Assembly (NCBI GenBank): GCA_937892845.1
Contig: CALBGP010000032.1
Coordinates: forward strand, 62,001 to 126,000
Length of the DNA stretch: 64,000 nt
Direction of reading: 5' to 3'
Source: an uncultured Eggerthellaceae bacterium
GTDB lineage: Bacteria > Actinomycetota > Coriobacteriia > Coriobacteriales > Eggerthellaceae
Shown here: positions 8,102 through 16,348 of the stretch, one piece after another
Position numbering within the stretch: the first letter of the stretch is position 1
Layout of the letters: every line of letters begins with the position of its first letter
Notes under the pieces: generated by a model
The model's input: only the letters and a program-made list of their open reading frames with translations
What the model was told of the DNA's origin: nothing
Database searches by the model: none
Program-made: the position numbers and the translations under genes

Positions 8102-9436
8102 ATGACTTCCGAAAACGGTACCGGCACCCCCGAGGCGTCCGGCCACAATCTATCCCCCATGGCACTGCTTGTGCTGGGTGGGATGCTCTTCTCCATGTTC
8201 TTCGGCGCCGGCAATCTGATCCTGCCTCCCTTGCTGGGCCTTCAGGCCGGCACCCAAGCCGTCCCCGCTGTTGCGGGCTTTCTGGTAGCCGGCATCGGCC
8301 TTCCCGTCCTGGGCATCATCGCCGTTGCGCTCTGCGGGAACATCCAGCAGCTCGCCGGACGAGTGAGCCCCATGTTCGCAGCCATTTTCGTGGCCCTGAT
8401 CTATCTGACCATCGGCCCATGCCTGGCCATTCCGCGCACATCCACAACCGCTTTCGAGATGATGGAACCGCTCCTAGGAGAAGCCGGGAGCTCGCCGGTT
8501 GCGCTGGTGCTGTTCTCGGTTGTCTTCTTCGCCGTAGCGTTCACGCTGGCTCTGCGCCCTGGCATGCTCTCGCGAATCCTGGGAAGGTTTTCCGCTCCTG
8601 CACTGATCATTTTGATCATCACGGTTGTCGGAGCTGTCATCATCTGCGGTCCGTACGATATCCCCGAGGTTTCAGGACCCTACACCGAACAACCCGCCAT
8701 CCAAGGCTTTTTCACTGGCTATCAGACCATGGACCTGCTTGCCGCCCTTTGCTTCGGCATCATCGTCGCGGCCAATGTTCGCGAGCATGGCGTCTCCGAG
8801 CCCGGCAAAACCGCACGCTCAATCTGCATTGCCGGCCTGATAGCGGGCGCCCTCATGGCCGCCATCTACTGCGGCCTTGCATTCGTGGGCGCCACCGCAG
8901 GCACCATCGCCTCCGACGCAACGAACGGCGCCGCCATCCTTGCCGCCCAGGCCAATGCGCACTTCGGCACTGCAGGATCGGTCATCGTCGCAGCAATCTT
9001 CCTTCTGGCCTGCCTCAACGTATGCACCGGTCTCATCTCATGCTGCTCCGAGTATTTCGCTGGCGTGTTCCCCCGCATCAAGCTTCCCGTCTGGGCCGCC
9101 ATCTTCGCCATCTTCAGCTGCTGCGTATCGCTCGTAGGCCTTGATGCCATCCTCGCTTTCTCCGCACCGCTCCTTGGCGTGCTCTATCCGCCCGCCATTG
9201 CCCTGGTCATCATGGGCCTGATGCACAACCTGTGCGATAAGCTTCCGCGAGTGTGGCCCTGGACCATCTTGGCTGTTCTGGCGTACAGCCTCATCGACGC
9301 CATCCTCACCGCCACCGGAGCGGGCGCACTGCCCATCCCTGGCGCACAGCTTGGCCTGGGATGGATCACCATCGCACTGATAGCTGCCGCCATTGGAGCC
9401 GTTCATTCACTCATTGAAAAGCTCCGCTGCGCGTAA
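8102..9436 (+). CDS. brnQ: LIVCS-family branched-chain amino acid transporter
   Basis: A 444-residue polytopic protein with about 12 hydrophobic helices, matching the sodium-coupled Leu/Ile/Val carrier BrnQ in length. The diagnostic N-terminal motif is LFSMFFGAGNLILPP, followed by TIGPCLAIPRTS. It should import branched-chain amino acids across the cytoplasmic membrane. The ATG at 8102 is chosen, with AAAGAGG about 8 nt upstream; an in-frame TTG at 8081 lacks support. It is monocistronic, follows the regulator pseudogene, and ends just before a strong hairpin at 9463. Confidence 0.93.
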   Translation: MTSENGTGTPEASGHNLSPMALLVLGGMLFSMFFGAGNLILPPLLGLQAGTQAVPAVAGFLVAGIGLPVLGIIAVALCGNIQQLAGRVSPMFAAIFVALIYLTIGPCLAIPRTSTTAFEMMEPLLGEAGSSPVALVLFSVVFFAVAFTLALRPGMLSRILGRFSAPALIILIITVVGAVIICGPYDIPEVSGPYTEQPAIQGFFTGYQTMDLLAALCFGIIVAANVREHGVSEPGKTARSICIAGLIAGALMAAIYCGLAFVGATAGTIASDATNGAAILAAQANAHFGTAGSVIVAAIFLLACLNVCTGLISCCSEYFAGVFPRIKLPVWAAIFAIFSCCVSLVGLDAILAFSAPLLGVLYPPAIALVIMGLMHNLCDKLPRVWPWTILAVLAYSLIDAILTATGAGALPIPGAQLGLGWITIALIAAAIGAVHSLIEKLRCA

Positions 9437-9462
9437 CCTATTCGACAGACTCAAACAATCAG

Positions 9463-9496
9463 GTGCCGGGGATCGGTTGACGCCGTTCCCCGGCAC
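9463..9496 (+). terminator. hairpin terminator after brnQ
   Basis: An inverted repeat of GTGCCGGGGA (9463-9472) and TCCCCGGCAC (9487-9496), extended inward with one mismatch, lies 26 nt after the brnQ stop. There is no T-run, so it may be a weak terminator or a 3'-end stabilising hairpin. Confidence 0.55.
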
Positions 9497-9676
9497 TTCG
9501 CATTCCGCCCTGCATCCGCCCTCTTGCTTCCTGTGCCGCACCAGACGCCGCGCTTCAGCGGTCCGCTGCGTATCGGGTGCTGCAACGCATTGCGCGTCCG
9601 ACGCTGCAGCGCGCCTCATACCTGGCGTTGCGGCCACGCACCCGGCGATCCGGCCACGCGCGGCAGAGCGGGGCGC

Positions 9677-9756
9677 GCATGGCTGACGTTCCGACCGCAT
9701 GGCTGACGTTCCGACCGCATGGCTGGCATTCGGACCGCATGGCTGACGCTCCGACC
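9677..9756. repeat. 20-bp tandem repeat, four copies
   Basis: The unit GCATGGCTGACGTTCCGACC occurs at 9677-9696 and 9697-9716 (identical), 9717-9736 (several differences) and 9737-9756 (one difference). A degraded fifth start follows. The 20-bp period is not a multiple of three, which argues against a coding repeat. Confidence 0.9.
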
Positions 9757-9881
9757 GCACACCTCGCGTTGCAGGGTGAAATCCTTCGTCAATCCTCTGT
9801 TGTGCATATTTATAATGTAATATCCAAGTTATTGCATATCGAATCAATCGCACACATCACGCGGGACTCCACGACCGTTTC

Positions 9882-10066
9882 GTGGCCAGATATGGACGAA
9901 ATGCATGGCGCTTTCCCTACGCAAGGGCACCGTTTCACCATCTGACCCAGCACAGCGAAGACGACCTTTATCGCACACCCGTTTGACCTGGGGTTATCTA
10001 AACTTGCAATCTTATGTGAGATTACGCATGGCGTATCCATCGTACATTTCGTCCGTATCTGGCCAC
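9882..10066. repeat. 22-bp inverted repeat with 141-bp centre
   Basis: The left arm, 9882-9903, begins GTGGCCAGATA. The right arm, 10045-10066, ends TATCTGGCCAC. They are reverse complements with one mismatch. Similarity continues loosely outside both arms, and both arms read WPDxDEM in outward-facing frames, suggesting an inverted duplication of one ancestral segment. Confidence 0.85.
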
Positions 10067-10210
10067 ACGTCGCGAATCGGATCCCACATGGCGAGCCAGG
10101 CCACGCAGCCGCGCCGCAAACTTCCGCATCGCAAGCCGTCGTGAAGCGTGCTGCTGGACGAAGCCAGCCGGCACGCCCGATCCTGCCCATGACCCTGCAG
10201 TCTGCCAGGG

Positions 10211-10251
10211 TAAACAAAAAGCCCTGGGTCGAAGCGCTTTCGGCCCAGGGC
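10211..10251 (-). terminator. intrinsic terminator of rho
   Basis: Reading the minus strand, GCCCTGGG pairs with CCCAGGGC around a 15-nt loop and is followed by TTTTTGTTT. It lies 25 nt past the rho stop, in standard rho-independent form. Confidence 0.85.
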
Positions 10252-10275
10252 GCACATTGAGATTCGCACACAGTT

Positions 10276-12459
10276 CTAGAACTCGAAATTATCCGAATCC
10301 CTGCTGGTCTGCGCTTTCTTGGCAGTGCGCAGCAAAAACTCCTGATTGTTGCTCGTCTGCTTGAGCGACTTGATCAGCATGTCCATAGCGCGCTCAGTGT
10401 TATTCATGTTGGACAGGATTCGACGCACGGCCCAAATCAGCGGCGCCTCCTGCGGATTAAGCAGCAGGTCTTCCTTGCGCGTGCCGGATGCCACGGGATC
10501 GATTGCCGGGAAGATGCGACGATCGGCCAGGTAACGATCCAGCTTGAGCTCCATGTTGCCCGTTCCCTTGAACTCCTCGAAGATGACCTCGTCCATCTTG
10601 GAACCGGTCTCAATGAGAGCCGATGCCAGAATGGTCAAGCTGCCACCGCCTTCGATGTTGCGGGCGGCGCCCAAGAAGCGCTTAGGCGGATACAGCGCCG
10701 TCGAATCGACACCGCCGGACAGGATGCGTCCGGATGCAGGCTGCGCAAGATTGTACGCACGTGCCAGACGGGTAAGGCTGTCCAGCAGGATGACCACGTC
10801 TTTTCCGCATTCCACCAGGCGCTTCGCGCGCTCGATGACAAGCTCTGCAACCGTGATGTGGTTCTCGGTGGGCATGTCGAAGGTGGAGGAGACGACCTCG
10901 CCTTTGATGGAGCGCTCCATATCCGTGACCTCTTCGGGACGCTCGTCCACAAGCAGGCACATCAGATGGACCTCGGGGTTGTTGGCAGTAATTGCCGCAG
11001 CTATATCCTTGAGGATGGTGGTTTTGCCGGCCTTGGGCGGCGACACGATCAGTCCGCGCTGTCCCTTGCCGATAGGCGCCACAAGGTCGATCACACGAGC
11101 GGTGATCGTGGTCTTGCCATGCTCCATGACCAGGCACTCATCAGGGTAAATGGGCGTAAGGTCGCCGAAGCGGACGCGCTGGCCCAACTGGTCGAGGGCA
11201 ACGTCGTTGACCGTGGCAATCTGCTGCAATGCGGCGAATTTCTCGTTATCCCTCTTGGGGCGGATCTGGCCGCGAATGAAGTCGCCCTTGCGCAGACCGT
11301 TGCGACGGATGAGGGACAATCCCACATACACGTCGTTTTCACCAGGCAGGTACCCGCCGGTGCGCAGGAAGCCGTATCCGTCCTGCATGATATCCAAGAC
11401 ACCCGAAACCTCGATGAATCCCTCAGCACGGACCGAGGCCTCAAGAACGCGTTCGACCAACTCGGCTTTCTTCAGACCCTTGGAGTCCACGCCCAGCTCA
11501 TCGGCCTTGGCGCGAAGCTCCGCAACCTTAAGTGCGCTGAGGTCCTCTGCGGTGGTTTTAGGCACAATGGGCTCACGGTTCGAATTGCCGCCCATGTGAG
11601 TGCGACGCTGGCGGCGGTGGTCCTGGCCTTGATTCTGCTGGCGCTGGTTTCCGCGCTGGTCGCGCTGCTGCTTGCCGCCTTTGCCGTTCTTGCCGTTGCG
11701 ATCCTGGCGGCTTTGTTTGTCGTAGCGCTCGGATTTGTCCTGACGGGCGGAAGAACCCCTGGAATACTCCCCTTTGCCTGATTCGGACCTGGCAGACTCC
11801 GTCTTGACGGCGTCGCCCTTGCCGGATTCAGGCTTGATGGACGAATCATCCTGGGCAGATGCAATCTGCTGCGAAGGCTCGGAGGCGGAAGAACCCTCGG
11901 CACCCTCCGCGATTTCGGCCTTCTTCGCGCGGGCAGCACGGGACCGAGGCGTGCGGGTCGCACGGCCCGGCTTCACATCCTGCTCGGACGCAGCAGAGGC
12001 AGGCAAAGCGGCATCGGCCGAAACGGTCGCATCGCGAGCTTCGTCCTTGCCGCCCTCCGCTTCGGCTCCCGTATCCCGGGATGCAGGAGCATCGGACACA
12101 GCGGCCTTGCGAGCGCGCGGCGCACGCTTTGCTCGGGCGGGTTTTTCGGCGGGTGCATCCGAAGCCGCATCGGCGGGCGCATCCGCGCCGGTTTTCGACG
12201 AAGGCTTGGACGCCGCCTGATCGGATGCAGGAGCGGATGCCGAAGCGGCATCCGCACCATCCGCCGAAGGCGCAGCGTCGGTCTTCTTCGGCGCACGAGG
12301 GCGTCGCGTGCGGGTTGCTTTCGCAGGAGCCTCTTCGGACGATGCCGCATCAACGGGCTTCGAAACGGTACCTGGTTCCCCAGCAGGCGAAGCCGCTGCA
12401 GGCGCCTGAGCGGCGGGCGCGTCGGGTGCGCCTGCAGTCATGGTTTCATCGGAACTCAT
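10276..12459 (-). CDS. rho: transcription termination factor Rho
   Basis: A 727-residue hexameric RNA helicase that ends transcription. The conserved part starts near residue 300 with the Rho_N helical domain ([18 protein letters not shown]). The cold-shock-like RNA-binding domain (about 355-430, [14 protein letters not shown]) follows. The ATPase core has Walker [10 protein letters not shown] near 470 and Walker [17 protein letters not shown]. The first 300 residues are an unusual low-complexity region: Ala/Pro/Ser/Asp-rich with many KxxR patches, then Arg/Gln/Gly/Asn-rich. Long N-terminal insertions are known in actinobacterial Rho proteins and are linked to RNA binding. The ATG overlaps the upstream aldolase stop by 4 bp. 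Confidence 0.97.
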   Translation of the reverse strand: MSSDETMTAGAPDAPAAQAPAAASPAGEPGTVSKPVDAASSEEAPAKATRTRRPRAPKKTDAAPSADGADAASASAPASDQAASKPSSKTGADAPADAASDAPAEKPARAKRAPRARKAAVSDAPASRDTGAEAEGGKDEARDATVSADAALPASAASEQDVKPGRATRTPRSRAARAKKAEIAEGAEGSSASEPSQQIASAQDDSSIKPESGKGDAVKTESARSESGKGEYSRGSSARQDKSERYDKQSRQDRNGKNGKGGKQQRDQRGNQRQQNQGQDHRRQRRTHMGGNSNREPIVPKTTAEDLSALKVAELRAKADELGVDSKGLKKAELVERVLEASVRAEGFIEVSGVLDIMQDGYGFLRTGGYLPGENDVYVGLSLIRRNGLRKGDFIRGQIRPKRDNEKFAALQQIATVNDVALDQLGQRVRFGDLTPIYPDECLVMEHGKTTITARVIDLVAPIGKGQRGLIVSPPKAGKTTILKDIAAAITANNPEVHLMCLLVDERPEEVTDMERSIKGEVVSSTFDMPTENHITVAELVIERAKRLVECGKDVVILLDSLTRLARAYNLAQPASGRILSGGVDSTALYPPKRFLGAARNIEGGGSLTILASALIETGSKMDEVIFEEFKGTGNMELKLDRYLADRRIFPAIDPVASGTRKEDLLLNPQEAPLIWAVRRILSNMNNTERAMDMLIKSLKQTSNNQEFLLRTAKKAQTSRDSDNFEF

Positions 12460-13136
12460 GCGTTAGCGACCTTCTCCCAGTCCTTCAGGAAAGATTCCAG
12501 ACCGCGATCGGTCAGAGGATGCTGCACGCACTGCTTGAGAACCTTGAAGGGAACGGTCGCAATGTCGGCGCCCATCAGCGCAGACTGCGTCACATGGTTT
12601 GCGCTGCGCACGGATGCGGCAATGATCTCAATCTCTTCGCCATTGACCGTGGATTCGCGGAAATCGTAGTTGTTGATGGCAGCCACGACGTTTTCCAGCT
12701 GGCCCAGGCCATCTTCGGAGATGTCGTCGAAACGGCCGACGAACGGAGAGATGTAGCGGGCACCGGCACGGGCGGCCAGAATAGCCTGGGGCACGGTGAA
12801 GCACAGGGTCATGTTGACGCGAATGCCCTCATCGGCCAGCGCACGGCACGCAGCCAGACCCTCCACCATGGTGGGGATCTTCACCACTACATTGGGGGCG
12901 ATCTTTGCAAGCTCACGTCCGTCGCGGATGATCTCGTCGCGGGTCATGGCAACGCTTTCAGCACTGACCGGGCCATCGACGATTTCGCAGATGCGGGCAA
13001 TGTGGTTGTGGAAGTCATCGACTTTGCCGCCGATGCGCGAGTACAGGGTGGGATTGGTGGTCACGCCGGCGAGAGCGCCCCAGCTTGCCGCCTCTTTGAT
13101 CTCATCGAGGTCGGCGGTGTCCAAAAAGAACTTCAC
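12456..13136 (-). CDS. transaldolase-like fructose-6-phosphate aldolase
   Basis: A 226-residue TIM-barrel aldolase of the short transaldolase/FSA (MipB/TalC) subfamily. It begins KFFLDTADLDEIKEA. The Schiff-base Lys is near residue 86 in VVVKIPTM, and later family blocks are VTTNPTL and YISPFVGRFDD. It either transfers dihydroxyacetone units in the pentose phosphate pathway or cleaves fructose 6-phosphate; sequence alone does not settle which. Translation starts at GTG 13136, preceded by GAGGAGG; the frame continues upstream with no homology. The TGA stop overlaps the rho ATG. Confidence 0.9.
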   Translation of the reverse strand: MKFFLDTADLDEIKEAASWGALAGVTTNPTLYSRIGGKVDDFHNHIARICEIVDGPVSAESVAMTRDEIIRDGRELAKIAPNVVVKIPTMVEGLAACRALADEGIRVNMTLCFTVPQAILAARAGARYISPFVGRFDDISEDGLGQLENVVAAINNYDFRESTVNGEEIEIIAASVRSANHVTQSALMGADIATVPFKVLKQCVQHPLTDRGLESFLKDWEKVANA

Positions 13137-13481
13137 ATTTCCTCCTCTGTCAGGAATGTACGTATTCTCTACGCCCGCGCATAGGCGTGCGCATTGTTGA
13201 TTGGGAAAACCCGGACGCAAGAAACGAAAAACAGAACGCGCCGAGCAGAAGGTGCGGATTGAAAGCGATGCGAGCCAGCCGGAAAACTCTGCAGAACCTG
13301 AGTCTGCCCTCAGACCCAACCGGCGGCTCGAAGACGGATGAAACGCATCTCCGTCATGCGGCATCCCCTAAGGGATTGAACTCCGCATATCCTAGCGCAA
13401 GTGCAAGTTGCCCGCAAGCTACGTAACCGACCAGCGGGCGCATGCGCGAACAACCATCGACGAAACTGCGAAACTGAATGC
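13137..13481. other. gene-free spacer, content unexplained
   Basis: Together with the adjoining terminator this makes about 400 bp between the FKBP and aldolase genes. It must carry the promoter of the aldolase-rho operon. Small hairpins are present, for example GTCTG-AGGG-CAGAC on the minus strand around 13300. No ORF or known RNA family was recognised. Confidence 0.5.
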
Positions 13482-13523
13482 AGAAAGCCCGGCCGCCCCT
13501 GGATTATCCGGGTGCAGCCGGGC
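13482..13523 (-). terminator. terminator after the FKBP gene
   Basis: On the minus strand GCCCGGC and GCCGGGC form the base of a long GC stem, with inner pairs CCGG/CC-GG, and the stem is followed by TTTCTG. It lies about 22 nt past the stop at 13545. Confidence 0.65.
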
Positions 13524-13544
13524 CGATGCTCGGATGCCGATTGC

Positions 13545-13973
13545 CTATTCAGCCACTTCGACCAGTTCAATCTCGAACGTGAGATCCTTTCCGGCAAGAT
13601 CATGGTTCATGTCGATGACCACTTCCTGCTCATCAACGGAAACAACCTTCGCGGGAATGGGCTGGCCGCCAGGGCCACGCAGATAGATGGTCTGACCCAC
13701 GGGAAGCTGCTCGGCATTGGGAACGGACGCCGTGGGGAAATGCTGGACGGCGGCAGGGTTGCGCTCACCGTATGCTTCGGCGCACGGGATACGCACCGTC
13801 TTCTTCTCGCCCAGAGCCATATCTTTGACGGCCTTATCGAATCCGGGAATCATCTGGCCTGCCATGCAGGTGAACTCGATGGGTTCGCCGCGATCATAGC
13901 TGCAGTCGAACTGCGTACCATCATCAAGGGTGCCACGATAGTGGGCTTTGACCTTCTTGCCTTCGTTGGACAT
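13545..13973 (-). CDS. FKBP-type (SlyD-like) peptidyl-prolyl isomerase
   Basis: A 142-residue cytoplasmic prolyl isomerase/chaperone. The FKBP half starts VKAHYRGTLDDGTQFD and includes GQMIPGFDKAVKDM. An inserted flap domain (about 70-120) and the closing DMNHDLAGKDLTFEIELVEV are typical of SlyD. Unlike enterobacterial SlyD there is no His/Cys-rich metal-binding tail. The start is ATG 13973 with AGAGGA upstream; the frame extends 18 codons further without support. It follows the zinc-ribbon gene by 66 bp, probably in the same operon as gatCAB. Confidence 0.93.
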   Translation of the reverse strand: MSNEGKKVKAHYRGTLDDGTQFDCSYDRGEPIEFTCMAGQMIPGFDKAVKDMALGEKKTVRIPCAEAYGERNPAAVQHFPTASVPNAEQLPVGQTIYLRGPGGQPIPAKVVSVDEQEVVIDMNHDLAGKDLTFEIELVEVAE

Positions 13974-14039
13974 ATCGTTCCTCTGTATCTTTCTGCCGCT
14001 TCGTCCGCAGCGGCGGCGGTTGCACATTGTAAGGCGGAG

Positions 14040-14711
14040 CTAGATGCCGGGCTGCTGAGGGGTCGGCGCAGGAGTCGGTGCGGCCGGCACAGGCTGAGGT
14101 GCCGCTTCGGGGGTCGAAACCGGCGCCGGAGCCGACGCAGCAGGCGGGGCCGCGGGCGTGGGCGCATCGGCAGGTCGTTCGACTTTGGCACCGCAATTGC
14201 TGCAGAACGCAGCACCCTGGACCACACCGGATCCGCACTGGGGGCACACGCCCACCACGGACTGCGGGACCGTTGCGTACCCCGCAGGAGCACCAGTCGC
14301 CTGCGCGACAGCCTGAGCCGTAGCCTGCGCCGAAGCCGCCTGGGCGGCAGCACGCTGCTGAGCGGCAGCTTCAGCCGCAGCGCGCTGCTGGGCGGCACGG
14401 GCCTGGGCCTCAGCTTCCTCCCGAGCTTTGCGCTCGGCCGCCAGACGCTCAACTTCGGCAATCTGGCCTTCGATTCCGGCAATCTCGCCATCGATGGCGG
14501 CGATGTTGGAGAACAGCTCTTCACGACCGGCGGTGAATTCCGGATTACCGGCGACCATCGGATACACCTCGCGGCCCAATTCGATCATCAGGCGATCGCG
14601 CTTGTTGCGGGCATCGGCCAGATCGGTCTTGAGCTTCAGCGTCTTCGCACTGTCCTCCACGCGGGAAGCGCCCTTGCTGAACGCGCTGGAGAGATCATCG
14701 AGAAATCCCAT
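14040..14711 (-). CDS. coiled-coil protein with C-terminal zinc ribbon
   Basis: A 223-residue protein of unknown function. Residues 15-130 are strongly helical and charged, predicted coiled coil, with an Ala/Gln/Arg repeat region at 95-140. A zinc ribbon follows with CPQCG at 156-160 and CSNCG at 170-174. The last 45 residues are Pro/Ala-rich and probably disordered. There is no signal peptide or membrane helix, so it is probably cytoplasmic. GGAAGGAG precedes the ATG. It sits 70 bp after gatB and may be cotranscribed, but nothing links it functionally to amidotransferase. Confidence 0.7.
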   Translation of the reverse strand: MGFLDDLSSAFSKGASRVEDSAKTLKLKTDLADARNKRDRLMIELGREVYPMVAGNPEFTAGREELFSNIAAIDGEIAGIEGQIAEVERLAAERKAREEAEAQARAAQQRAAAEAAAQQRAAAQAASAQATAQAVAQATGAPAGYATVPQSVVGVCPQCGSGVVQGAAFCSNCGAKVERPADAPTPAAPPAASAPAPVSTPEAAPQPVPAAPTPAPTPQQPGI

Positions 14712-14781
14712 GGGAAACTCCTTCCTTCGACGTCACGGCGCCCAAAGCAACGCCGTGACGAATCAGATGCTGCGAGCGTGT

Positions 14782-16347
14782 TTACCCGAGCTTCGCGGCA
14801 AGAACCTGGTTGATGAGCTTCGGGTTGCCCTGACCGCGCATTTCCTTCATGCACTGGCCGACGAAGAACCCGATGAGCTTCGTGTTGCCCTCGCGATAAC
14901 GGGCCACCTCATCCGGATTGGCCGCCAGAACCGCGTCGATGACCGCTTCGATGGCGCCGGTGTCAGACACCTGCTTCATCCCGCGCTCCTCAACGATGGC
15001 CGCAGGGTCTTTATCCTCATCCAAAACGGCGGCGAAGACCTCTTTGCCCTGCTTGGACGAAATGGCATCGGACGAAGTCAGCTTCACCAGCTCCACGGCG
15101 CGCTCAGGCGAAAGCGGGCTGTCGGCCAAATCGAAATCAGCATCGGCATTCATGCGCGCCGTCACGTCATTGATGAGCAGGTTTGCCAAAGGCTTCGCCA
15201 GCGAGGCATCGGCAACCTGCATGCAGTGCTCGAAGAAGTCCGTCACAGCCGGTTCGTCCACCAGATGGCGGGCGTCGTATGCCGAAAGGCCGAAGGACTC
15301 CTGGAAGCGCTCCTGCTTCTGATCGGGCAGTTCGGGCAGGCGCGCGCGAACTGCCTCGATGAATTCGTCACTCAGGTCATACGGAGCCAGATCGGGCTCG
15401 GGGAACAGACGGTAGTCATCCGCCGTCTCCTTCACGCGCATGACGATGGTGCGCTTGGCCGAAGGATCCCAATGGCGGGTTTCCTGATAGATGGTGCCGC
15501 CGTCTTCAAGCACCTCGGCCTGACGGCAGATCTCGTAAGCCAGGCCGTCATGGAGATTCTTGAAGCTGTTCATGTTCTTGAGCTCGGTCTTGGTGCCGAA
15601 CTCCTTGGCACCACGGCGACGCAGGCTGATGTTGCCATCGCAGCGCAGCGAGCCCTCTTCCATGGAGCAGTCGGAAATGCCGATAGCCAGATAGATTTGG
15701 CGAAGCTTCTGCATGAACAAACGAGCCTCTTCAGGCGTGCGAAGGTCGGGCTCGGTGACCAGCTCGATCAAAGGCGTTCCCGCGCGGTTGTAATCCACCA
15801 GAGAATGGGTGGCCCCGGCAATGCGGCCTTCCCCACCGCCGATGTGCACCATCTTGCCGGCATCCTCTTCCATATGGATGCGCGTGATGCCCACGTACGC
15901 CATGTAACCGTCTTCGGTCACGGTCACGTTTCCGCAGGTCTCACCTGCAGGCAGGCCGGCCACATCCACGCGCTCCTTTGCGCCCGGGCCGTCCACCTGC
16001 AAATCCAGATGCCCGCGCATGCAGAAGGCAACGGGGCCCTGGGTGGTCTGGAAGTTCTTCGTCATATCGGGATACATGTAGTTCTTGCGGTAGAACATGC
16101 TGTGCTTTTCAATATCGCAGTTCGTGGCAAGTCCGGCCAGCACGATGCCCTCGATGGCCTTGCGGTTGGGCACAGGCAGGGCGCCAGGAAGACCCAGGCA
16201 CACCGGGCACGTATGGGTATTGGGCTCAGCGCCGAATTCAAGCTTGCAGCCGCAGAACATCTTGGTCTCAAGCGCCGTCAGCTCGCAATGGACCTCAAGG
16301 CCGATGACGGCCTCCCAGTCCTGAAGGACCTCTTCCAGTTTCTTCAT
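14782..16347 (-). CDS. gatB: aspartyl/glutamyl-tRNA(Asn/Gln) amidotransferase subunit B
   Basis: A 521-residue subunit that binds misacylated Glu-tRNA(Gln) or Asp-tRNA(Asn) and activates it for amidation by ammonia from GatA. The N-terminal catalytic fold carries VIGLEVHCELTALETKMFCGC and THTCPVCLGLPGALP, with the metal-binding cysteines visible. The C-terminal helical and YqeY-like tail ends GNPKLINQVLAAKLG. The start is ATG 16347, one base after the gatA stop; the frame continues upstream inside gatA. It is the third gene of a tight C-A-B operon. Confidence 0.97.
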   Translation of the reverse strand: MKKLEEVLQDWEAVIGLEVHCELTALETKMFCGCKLEFGAEPNTHTCPVCLGLPGALPVPNRKAIEGIVLAGLATNCDIEKHSMFYRKNYMYPDMTKNFQTTQGPVAFCMRGHLDLQVDGPGAKERVDVAGLPAGETCGNVTVTEDGYMAYVGITRIHMEEDAGKMVHIGGGEGRIAGATHSLVDYNRAGTPLIELVTEPDLRTPEEARLFMQKLRQIYLAIGISDCSMEEGSLRCDGNISLRRRGAKEFGTKTELKNMNSFKNLHDGLAYEICRQAEVLEDGGTIYQETRHWDPSAKRTIVMRVKETADDYRLFPEPDLAPYDLSDEFIEAVRARLPELPDQKQERFQESFGLSAYDARHLVDEPAVTDFFEHCMQVADASLAKPLANLLINDVTARMNADADFDLADSPLSPERAVELVKLTSSDAISSKQGKEVFAAVLDEDKDPAAIVEERGMKQVSDTGAIEAVIDAVLAANPDEVARYREGNTKLIGFFVGQCMKEMRGQGNPKLINQVLAAKLG

Positions 16348-16348
16348 G

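Larger units (their letters stand above)
9497..10210. other. 714-bp gene-free spacer between brnQ and rho
   Basis: No convincing gene is visible. Short ORFs on both strands are Cys- or Arg-rich, lack ribosome sites and run through the tandem repeat or the rho terminator. The spacer holds a four-unit 20-bp tandem repeat, an AT-rich stretch at about 9796-9850 with TATAAT, and a pair of inverted repeats 141 bp apart. It may be a relic of a small mobile or repetitive element. Confidence 0.6.

Noticed and set aside
9577..9945. 122-codon plus-strand ORF through the 20-bp tandem repeat
   Set aside because: The repeat period breaks the frame, and there is no ribosome site or recognisable domain.
9810..10271. 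153-codon minus-strand ORF downstream of rho
   Set aside because: It begins inside the rho terminator region, has no ribosome site and unusual Cys-rich composition.
13364..13386. T-arm-like sequence on the minus strand (GAGTTCAATCCC)
   Set aside because: It lacks the GTTCGA core, and no acceptor, anticodon or D arm could be built around it.
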